The notes below the pieces were generated by a model. That model saw only the letters and a list, made by a program, of their open reading frames with translations. It made no database searches and was not told the origin of the DNA. Shown here piece after piece: positions 1 to 5,441 of a stretch of DNA of 5,745 nucleotides; position 1 is the first letter of the stretch; each line of letters begins with the position of its first letter. Both the position numbers and the translations under genes were made by a program. Origin of the DNA: Candidatus Bathyarchaeota archaeon (GTDB lineage Archaea; Thermoproteota; Bathyarchaeia; 40CM-2-53-6); contig VBBA01000035.1 of assembly GCA_005888675.1 (NCBI GenBank), positions 1 to 5,745 of the forward strand. The letters run 5' to 3'.

Positions 1-32
1 AGCCTAGCGCTACTGATCAGAACGGCGGACCA

Positions 33-1073
33 ATGGCTCTCACCCCTGCACAGAAGGATTTGAGCCAGCTCCCGTCCGAGTACCAAGACGCATTGATCGG
101 CGTTATCGGACTGAAAAAATATTTCCCTGTTCGGCAAGGATTCCTGTCAAGCATCGTGAGCGGACAGACCCAGTATGTCAAGGCTGTCGATGATGTCAGT
201 TTCTTCGTCCGAAAAGGGGAAGTCTTCGGATTAGCAGGCGAGAGCGGCAGCGGCAAGTCCACTACCGGCCGACTACTCCTAAGATTAACAGACATAACAG
301 ATGGACGCGTCTTCTTCAAAGGAAGAGACATCTCCAAACTCGCACCGCGACAGTTGAAACCCTTGAGAAAGGAGATGCAGATCATCTTCAAAGACCCCTA
401 TGAATCCTTGGATCCGAGAATGACGATCAAGGAGATCGTCGCCGAGCCATTACGGATACAGGGAATAGCAAAGTCCGAGGCGGAGATTCTGGAACGGGTC
501 AAACAGATACTCTCGGAGGTCGAAGTGGTCCCGCCGGAAGAATTCCTCCAACGATTCCCCCATGAACTGAGTGGTGGACAACGCCAACGCGTTGCAGTGG
601 CCAGAGCGTTCGTGGTTAATCCCGAGTTCGTCGTTGCAGACGAGCCTGTCTCAATGCTCGATGTGTCCATCCGGGCCGAAGTCCTCAATTCAATGCTTGA
701 ATTAGTCCAGAAACGCCAAGTCTCATTCATCTACATCACCCACGATCTAGCACTGGCAAAACATGTCTGCGATCGATTAGCCATCATGTATCTTGGCAAG
801 ATAGTCGAGATGGGTCCAACCGACCAGGTGATAATGAATCCACTACATCCCTATACGCAAGCTTTGATCGCGGCGGTACCTGTCCCGGACCCAGACTATC
901 GACGAGGCAACCTACCCATATCAGGCGAGATACCAAGTCCCCTCAATCCGCCGCAGGCATGCAGATTCCATACAAGATGTCCCTATGCATTCCCTGAATG
1001 CACCACGTTGGAGCCTCCATTGATCGAGGCCGAACCTGGACACTTTGTCGCATGCCATATGGTCCACAAGTAG
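33..1073 (+). CDS. Peptide/nickel-type ABC importer ATP-binding protein (OppF/DppF-like)
   Basis: This is a cytoplasmic ATPase that would power uptake of a peptide, nickel or similar solute delivered by a family-5 binding protein. The 346 residues show the full ABC order: Walker A GESGSGKST (69-77), signature LSGGQ (179-183), Walker B VVADE (200-204), D-loop SMLD (207-210) and switch His237 in ITHD. The C-terminal oligopeptide-transporter extension follows, with HPY at 272-274 and cysteines 310, 316, 323 and 341 (C-x5-C-x6-C-x17-C). These match the cysteine set that binds a 4Fe-4S cluster in related transporter ATPases. Oddity: the Q-loop reads IIFKDPYESLDPR, so the usual Gln is Lys120. The ATG at 33 has only a weak GGCGGA upstream and the frame stays open to the left edge. 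In-frame TTG codons at 60 and 93 are alternatives. The family's LKKYFPV block begins at residue 27, so the ATG already allows a full N-terminus. Subfamily is firm, substrate unknown. The partner ATPase and permeases are probably upstream, outside the window. Confidence 0.95.
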   Translation: MALTPAQKDLSQLPSEYQDALIGVIGLKKYFPVRQGFLSSIVSGQTQYVKAVDDVSFFVRKGEVFGLAGESGSGKSTTGRLLLRLTDITDGRVFFKGRDISKLAPRQLKPLRKEMQIIFKDPYESLDPRMTIKEIVAEPLRIQGIAKSEAEILERVKQILSEVEVVPPEEFLQRFPHELSGGQRQRVAVARAFVVNPEFVVADEPVSMLDVSIRAEVLNSMLELVQKRQVSFIYITHDLALAKHVCDRLAIMYLGKIVEMGPTDQVIMNPLHPYTQALIAAVPVPDPDYRRGNLPISGEIPSPLNPPQACRFHTRCPYAFPECTTLEPPLIEAEPGHFVACHMVHK

Positions 1074-1252
1074 AACCCTCGCAACTCTCCCAACATCACA
1101 CGACCCGTCTACCGTGAACTATAACCGTGGACAGATCTGTTGAAACCCTACATCCTAACCCTGGACACTTAAGATAGACTACAAACCCGCCTGGAAGAAG
1201 GGATAAACTTAAGACAGTTACATCTTTTCCATTATCAGTATAATCTTCAGCC
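1074..1252. other. Intergenic region between transporter ATPase and binding protein
   Basis: I see no gene in these 179 bases. The region holds a perfect 10-bp palindrome ACAGATCTGT (1131-1140), a short direct repeat ACCGTG (1111-1116 and 1124-1129), and ACTTAAGA twice, 40 bp apart (1167-1174 and 1207-1214). No poly-T terminator is evident after the ATPase. The gap is long for co-transcribed transporter genes, which is compatible with the binding protein having its own promoter and higher expression. None of these short elements has a demonstrated role, and any of them could occur by chance. Confidence 0.4.
1203..1214 (+). promoter_or_regulatory. Candidate archaeal TATA-like promoter for the binding protein gene
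   Basis: The A/T-rich stretch ATAAACTTAAGA lies about 40 bp before the TTG start at 1253. An archaeal TATA box sits about 26 bp before the transcript start, which would place that start near 1233-1237 and leave a leader of under 20 bases. No Shine-Dalgarno sequence is visible in that leader. The same ACTTAAGA octamer occurs at 1167-1174, so one copy could instead be a regulator site. Positional inference only. Confidence 0.3.
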
Positions 1253-3769
1253 TTGAACCCGAGAAGATTGTCCTATGCCACGTCTATCCTCATATTTCTA
1301 ACACTTGCCAATAGCATGTACCTGAATGTCAAACCCGTTTCTGGGACTACGCCTACTGATCTACCTACTCTCAATACCTGGGCCCCCTACGGTCCGATGG
1401 TCAAGAATCTCCAGCTACATTACTATGCAAGCGATACTGCGGAATTCAATGGTTTTCTAGCCGGAAATCTTGATCTCACGGATTGGCCCTTGCCCGCCGC
1501 AGACTATGCATCGGTTGAAAGCAACCCAGATTTTCAATTGAGCCCGTTACAGGGAGGATTCACCATTTTCGGGATTTATTTCAACGGAGCCAGTAGCCGC
1601 TTCACAGCCAGCAAAGAATCCCCAACATCTCCAGCCAATGGTCCCTACTGGGGATGCGACTGGAACATGGGCACACAATTTACTCTCACAGAACAGACCT
1701 ATGTTTCCAAATGTGGGATCAACATGCGCCAAGCCTTCGCCCACTTAATCGACCGGCCCAGGTTCGCACAAAACAATAGGGGACGACTCGGAGAAGCCCT
1801 GTTACCTATCTCTGATCCTTCACCGCTCACCCTGGACCCGTCAGGTAGCAACGTGACGGTGCAATGCTCATGGGATCCTTTGTACCCTAGTGCGTTGTAT
1901 CCGACCTGTCTAGGAGCCTACAATTTTGGCGACGATCCCAGCGGCTTCCCGGCTAAAGGCAGCATAGATTTTTGTGCAGCCGCTGACCACATGATCACGG
2001 CTGGAATAGCAACCGGAAAACAAGCCGGAACATGCGTCCTGACCGGCGTCAACCCCGGCGTATTCGCTCATCCTTTACGGTTTGTCATCCGGAACCTACA
2101 ACCCCGCCTCAACCTAGCAAACGGATTCATCAATGCTCTCAATCAATTATTCGGAGGACAGGCCGCGAATCCATCCTGTTTTCAGATATTTTGCTTTTAC
2201 CCCGTTGTCTTCAGCGATCCACCAGTATCACCAATTGACGATTGGGACGCGTTCACCTACGGCTACAGCCTAGCCGGTGCCTATCCTGTTGACCTTTACA
2301 CGTTATACTACAGCCCGTTTGCAACCAACTACTGCGGCGGCATCCAGAACGGTTTCCCAAGCAATCCATCATTCGTATGCAATCCAACACTCGACCAACA
2401 CCTCAAAATAGTCGCTCAAACGATAGACGTCCCGACACTTCGCAAGGAGGCTCTAGCAGCCTTCAAGGTGTTCGGGGCGAATGCTATCGATATTCCGGTC
2501 TATACCGAGGGAGTCCGGACACCAGCGCTTACAAGTGTCGCGGGGCTCGTCAACCAACTTGGAGTTGGATATCCGAACTTCTATACACTACTCAACGCTC
2601 ATCAGAACTCTGGCTACACTCCGTCTAATCCGATCTACACGTTTGGAGGCGGAGACCCGACAACACTCCGATACGGACAAGCATCACCCACAACCTACCT
2701 GAACATCTTCAATGCACAAACCGCTTGGGAGTTCAACGTGCTTGGCGAAGTATACGACACACTCTTCTTCTCGAGTCCAGTCCAACCAGGCAATGTATTC
2801 TGCTGGATGTGCAATACATTCACCCAATCCATAGACTCGAAAGGAAACGAACACTTCCTAGTCGAGTTGCGACAGAACCTGAGATGGCAAGATGGAGCGG
2901 TCGTAGATGCAAAGGATGTAGCATTCAGCCTACTATCTCTAAGAGACCTCGCCTACACTGCCGGATACAATCTAGTCGGCAAACTCCAAAGCGTCAACGT
3001 ACTAAGCAATACCACCCTAGACATCGTCTTCAATGGACAAAGCATCAACTATCCAGTCTTCCTAGAAGCATTCATCATTCCGAGACACCTCTGGGAATGC
3101 GACCTAGTCGCAGAAAATGATTGTGCCGCCGGAGCCGCTGCGGTCATCGCAGCAGGCGGCAAAGTATCAGACTACACGAATGCAGGAGTCAACGTTCCAT
3201 CCTCCAGTAGAACCGACCCGAGCTATGACCCGTTAACATCTGGCACATTGATCGGATCAGGTCCCTTCCTATGCCGCTCCATCTTCCCCGAAGACTTGGG
3301 CCGCATCGGAACAGGCTGCGCCAAGAACAATGACGGGACCAGGAGCAGCCAATCTCTAGGGGTCGACGCAACCATAACCCTACAGGCATACGATAGAACC
3401 GGCGAACCAGGCAATACTGATCCATTCCTGCAGTACATGCGCAGTTACAATCCCGCATGGGCAACCGGAACAGGAACATCAGCATTCTCCGGCCAATACC
3501 AGGAATTTGTATGGGCAGACCAGAACAAGGATGCACAGGTCACGATCAGTGAACTCGCTAGTGTAGGCAGCTGCTTCAACGCGTCCGGTCCAACAAGCTC
3601 GTGCAGCAATACCGCATACAACTACTGGCTGAGAAGTGCATTCCATCCCCATAGTCCAACAACGATTTCCTCAGAAGTTGCAATAGTAGCATCCCACCTA
3701 GACGACACGTACATCTATCCATACTCATGGAACCCGCCGAATCTCGACCAGATCATACCCTACGGTTGA
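1253..3769 (+). CDS. Secreted family-5 ABC solute-binding protein with permuted block order
   Basis: This extracellular receptor would capture a solute for an Opp/Dpp-type importer, probably the one whose ATPase lies 179 bp upstream. The start is TTG: an in-frame TAA at 1241 bounds it, and a start at the first in-frame ATG (residue 22) would lose the signal peptide. Residues 1-31 look like a signal sequence (RR, then a hydrophobic run at 11-24). There is no lipobox cysteine and no C-terminal membrane anchor. Family blocks are clear but reordered. Blocks normally found mid-protein or late come first: AGNLDLTDWPL (70-80), INMRQAFAHLIDR (156-168), LDQHLKIVAQT (380-390) and AIDIPVY (411-417). The N-terminal-type blocks follow: VLGEVYDTLF (496-505), LRQNLRWQDG (539-548), AKDVAFSL (553-560) and IGSGPFL (667-673). 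The tail contains an EF-hand-like loop, DQNKDAQVTISE (756-767). Eighteen cysteines fall in nine close pairs. At 838 residues it is far longer than the roughly 500-600 usual for the family. Class is firm, ligand unknown. Confidence 0.9.
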   Translation: MNPRRLSYATSILIFLTLANSMYLNVKPVSGTTPTDLPTLNTWAPYGPMVKNLQLHYYASDTAEFNGFLAGNLDLTDWPLPAADYASVESNPDFQLSPLQGGFTIFGIYFNGASSRFTASKESPTSPANGPYWGCDWNMGTQFTLTEQTYVSKCGINMRQAFAHLIDRPRFAQNNRGRLGEALLPISDPSPLTLDPSGSNVTVQCSWDPLYPSALYPTCLGAYNFGDDPSGFPAKGSIDFCAAADHMITAGIATGKQAGTCVLTGVNPGVFAHPLRFVIRNLQPRLNLANGFINALNQLFGGQAANPSCFQIFCFYPVVFSDPPVSPIDDWDAFTYGYSLAGAYPVDLYTLYYSPFATNYCGGIQNGFPSNPSFVCNPTLDQHLKIVAQTIDVPTLRKEALAAFKVFGANAIDIPVYTEGVRTPALTSVAGLVNQLGVGYPNFYTLLNAHQNSGYTPSNPIYTFGGGDPTTLRYGQASPTTYLNIFNAQTAWEFNVLGEVYDTLFFSSPVQPGNVFCWMCNTFTQSIDSKGNEHFLVELRQNLRWQDGAVVDAKDVAFSLLSLRDLAYTAGYNLVGKLQSVNVLSNTTLDIVFNGQSINYPVFLEAFIIPRHLWECDLVAENDCAAGAAAVIAAGGKVSDYTNAGVNVPSSSRTDPSYDPLTSGTLIGSGPFLCRSIFPEDLGRIGTGCAKNNDGTRSSQSLGVDATITLQAYDRTGEPGNTDPFLQYMRSYNPAWATGTGTSAFSGQYQEFVWADQNKDAQVTISELASVGSCFNASGPTSSCSNTAYNYWLRSAFHPHSPTTISSEVAIVASHLDDTYIYPYSWNPPNLDQIIPYG
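3518..3553 (+). other. EF-hand-like calcium-binding loop inside the solute-binding protein
   Basis: Residues 756-767 (DQNKDAQVTISE) fit a 12-residue EF-hand loop: Asp at 1, Asn at 3, Asp at 5, Gln at 7, Thr at 9 and Glu at 12, followed by Leu. Position 6 is Ala rather than the usual Gly, a modest deviation. The loop lies in the C-terminal extension after the last recognisable family-5 block, so it is probably structural or regulatory rather than part of the ligand pocket. Calcium binding is inferred from the pattern alone. Confidence 0.55.
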
Positions 3770-3799
3770 CCCGGTAACTTTTCAATCTAGGAATTAAGT

Positions 3800-4333
3800 T
3801 CAACCTGTCGTTCGGTACTCGACCCGGTTGCCCAGGAAGGATTTGAGATCCTCCCGTACACCCTCGACCGCGATTGCAGAGGCGTACAATTCATATTTCT
3901 TGTCCGATGTGATCAATGTTATCCTCGTCCTCCGTCCAGTCGGCTCAACCTGGACACTGACTACGCGGGGATATTCTACTGAGAAGTTGTCTCTGTGAAG
4001 CTTCAAGATACTGTCCGGCTCCATCGCGGCCATTCTCTGCAACGAGCCATCTTTCTCATGGGTCTTCTTGAAACCCTCAGCCATCTTTCCAAACAATGAA
4101 TACAATGGAACGCTCCCACGTCCCAGTTTTGCTCGATGAGCAAGTATCAAACGCGACTGCGTGAAGAGCAGGAATAGATGTTCCGATCCGAGTTTCAGAA
4201 GGGCTTCAACTTCCAACCCGCTCAACACCTTCTCCATCATCTTCTCCTGCGGTCCGGCCGAGACGGTCGAGCCAGTCTTAAGCGACGAGTTGGCTTCAGA
4301 CTTAAACATTGAATCCAGCCCTTGATCAGTCAT
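3800..4333 (-). CDS. Hypothetical cytosolic protein, possibly PH-like fold
   Basis: I do not recognise a named family for this 177-residue protein. It has no signal peptide or membrane segment, so it should be cytosolic. Residues 1-30 are polar and likely disordered, and 31-49 look helical. Then come a strand pair (HLFLLFT 52-58 and RLILAHR 61-67), a charged helical insert (77-103), and a run of strands at 108-151 ending in ITLITSDKKYELYAS (138-152). A last amphipathic helix spans about 154-168. Strands such as 'LFLLFTQSRLILAHR' and 'VVSVQVEPTGRRTRITLIT', followed by a closing helix, resemble prokaryotic PH-like domains, but this is inference from pattern. The ATG at 4333 is favoured because an A/T-rich promoter-like box lies about 23 bp upstream and GTGAT just before it; Met9 is an alternative. 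The gene ends 30 bp from the convergent binding-protein gene and is divergent from the cupredoxin gene. No link to transport is evident. Confidence 0.75.
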   Translation of the reverse strand: MTDQGLDSMFKSEANSSLKTGSTVSAGPQEKMMEKVLSGLEVEALLKLGSEHLFLLFTQSRLILAHRAKLGRGSVPLYSLFGKMAEGFKKTHEKDGSLQRMAAMEPDSILKLHRDNFSVEYPRVVSVQVEPTGRRTRITLITSDKKYELYASAIAVEGVREDLKSFLGNRVEYRTTG

Positions 4334-4350
4334 CTATCACTCGTCCCCTT

Positions 4351-4360
4351 TAAGATAAAA
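4351..4360 (-). promoter_or_regulatory. Candidate TATA box for the minus-strand hypothetical gene
   Basis: On the minus strand the sequence reads TTTTATCTTA, centred about 23 bases before the ATG at 4333. That spacing is close to the archaeal TATA-to-start distance, so the transcript may be leaderless or nearly so. A GTGAT just before the ATG could also serve as a weak ribosome site if a leader exists. Spacing and composition are the only support. Confidence 0.45.
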
Positions 4361-4430
4361 CAGTAACGACTCCGCCCACCTCCGGTTGAAAAACAATTCA
4401 AAGCATGATTGAGGCTAGATTCTGGCATAC

Positions 4431-4440
4431 TCATAATATC
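4431..4440 (+). promoter_or_regulatory. Candidate TATA box for the cupredoxin-dockerin gene
   Basis: ATAATATC (4433-4440) lies about 34 bases before the TTG start at 4470. With the usual archaeal spacing, transcription would start near 4462-4465 and give a leader of only a few bases. No Shine-Dalgarno site is seen before the TTG, which fits a short or absent leader. Together with the box at 4351-4360 on the other strand, this makes the 136-bp gap a divergent promoter region. Confidence 0.4.
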
Positions 4441-4469
4441 GATCTACGCAGATAACATCGAAGAGTTCC

Positions 4470-5441
4470 TTGGAGAATAGTCCACAGCATCGGCGACCGC
4501 GACCAGTCACGATACTACTCATCTTAGTAATCTTCGCCTACCCGCTCATCATCCCAGTAGCGATCCATCTTGTCCCCAAGGCGCATGCTGCCAGCTTCAC
4601 TCTTTACGGTCGAGTCCTCGCGCCTGCAGGCTGGGGAAGCAGTCCGACAACAGTGACCAATCCCGGCCCGACATTGGTAGTCACGGCCGGCGATTCGGTC
4701 TCGCTAAGCCTCTTCAGCGGCGACAGCGTCCAACACAGGTTCTGCGTCGACTTCGAGTCTCTCCCTGATTACATCTGCAACGGCAACGAAGTCTCAACCG
4801 AATCCCCAATCTTCACCAGTCCAACAGTAGCAACACGAGATACTTTCAATGCTCCAACAACACCTGGAAACTACACATACTTCTGCACGATCCACACGGA
4901 TGCGATGAACGGAACCCTCCGAGTACTCCCACTCATAGACGACGCAGTCACAAGCATAACCACCTCTCGCAGCTTCGCCTACAATAGTGTCACAGCCAAT
5001 CCCGTCCAAGTCAACGTCACCGCAACCAACCTCGGCAGTCAGACGCAATCCTTCTTCGTCAGTGCCATGGCAAACTCCACCCTGATTGGTAACCAGACCG
5101 TCACACTTGCCGCGGGTCAAACTCATCAAGTCACCTTCCAATGGAACCCGTCCACACTCGCAAAGGGAATCTACATCCTCACAGCCCAGGCCACTAAAGT
5201 GACAGGAGAGACAAACCTGTCAAACAACTCGATCACTGGACCAAACTTCACAATCAAATTCAAAGGCGACGTCAACGGAGACTGTAAAGTCGACATTATC
5301 GATCTATCAACAGTCGGAGCAGCCTTCGGCTCAAGCATCGGCAGTGCCGCTTACAAACCAAACGCGGACCTAAACAATGACAATACTATCAACATCGTCG
5401 ACCTCGTCCTAGTCGCCGGAAGCTTCGGCCTATCCTGCTGA
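4470..5441 (+). CDS. Secreted cupredoxin-CARDB-dockerin protein
   Basis: This 323-residue extracellular protein has four parts. Residues 1-40 are a signal peptide: basic HRRPRP, a long hydrophobic stretch from 13, and a likely AHA|A cleavage site after 40. Residues 41-153 form a plastocyanin-like domain with type 1 copper ligands His89, Cys139, His142 and Met146 (YFCTIHTDAM), so it could bind copper and carry electrons. A second cysteine pair (92 and 103) sits in an insertion loop. Residues 156-264 are a CARDB-type beta-sandwich. Residues 266-320 are a type I dockerin with two calcium loops: Asp267, Asn269, Asp271, Lys273, Asp275 and Asp278; then Asp300, Asn302, Asp304, Thr306, Asn308 and Asp311. 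Start: an in-frame TAA at 4434 and the absence of any ATG or GTG near the signal peptide leave TTG at 4470 as the only standard choice. Its 3' end overlaps the convergent membrane gene by 12 bp. Domain calls are strong; redox partner and dockerin partner are unknown. Confidence 0.88.
   Translation: MENSPQHRRPRPVTILLILVIFAYPLIIPVAIHLVPKAHAASFTLYGRVLAPAGWGSSPTTVTNPGPTLVVTAGDSVSLSLFSGDSVQHRFCVDFESLPDYICNGNEVSTESPIFTSPTVATRDTFNAPTTPGNYTYFCTIHTDAMNGTLRVLPLIDDAVTSITTSRSFAYNSVTANPVQVNVTATNLGSQTQSFFVSAMANSTLIGNQTVTLAAGQTHQVTFQWNPSTLAKGIYILTAQATKVTGETNLSNNSITGPNFTIKFKGDVNGDCKVDIIDLSTVGAAFGSSIGSAAYKPNADLNNDNTINIVDLVLVAGSFGLSC
5265..5429 (+). other. Type I dockerin module with two calcium loops
   Basis: The module covers residues 266-320. 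Both repeats keep the dockerin pattern of acidic or amide residues at loop positions 1, 3, 5, 9 and 12, followed by hydrophobic DLS and DLV helices and the segments AAFGSS and AGSFG. Dockerins classically bind cohesins and need calcium to fold. Many archaeal proteins carry them without any cellulosome, so a cohesin partner should not be assumed. Cys272 in loop 1 and Cys323 at the very C-terminus flank the module and could bridge its two ends. Confidence 0.8.

Noticed and set aside
1..32. Tail of an upstream gene at the left edge
   Set aside because: One frame is open until 63, another has a TAG at 5-7, and the third merges with the ATPase frame. With at most 20 codons visible, no product can be identified.
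17..391. 124-codon minus-strand frame opposite the ATPase N-terminus
   Set aside because: It is fully antisense to the Walker A region of a clear ABC ATPase and has no recognisable protein features.
1131..1140. Palindrome ACAGATCTGT as an operator
   Set aside because: A 10-bp perfect palindrome is expected by chance at this scale, and it lies more than 110 bp from the next start.
2725..3120. 131-codon open frame on the + strand inside the binding protein gene
   Set aside because: It lies wholly within a well-supported coding region in another frame, and its product is rich in Arg, Ser and Pro with no domain pattern, as expected of a shadow frame.
3189..3536. 115-codon open frame on the minus strand opposite the binding protein gene
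   Set aside because: It is antisense to conserved family-5 sequence, has no promoter or ribosome site, and its composition (many Arg, Cys and Trp) is typical of a shadow frame.
3776..3800. Inverted repeat AACTT...AAGTT between convergent genes as a terminator
   Set aside because: The stem is only 5 A/T-rich base pairs with a 15-base loop and no following T-tract, so it is not better than chance.
4386..4401. Inverted repeat TTGAA-N6-TTCAA in the divergent intergenic region
   Set aside because: It is a 5-bp arm repeat in A-rich sequence, too short to call an operator without a second copy.
4794..5141. 115-codon minus-strand frame opposite the cupredoxin and CARDB region
   Set aside because: The opposite strand encodes clear domains. 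This frame is low-complexity Gly/Cys/Val sequence without domain signs.
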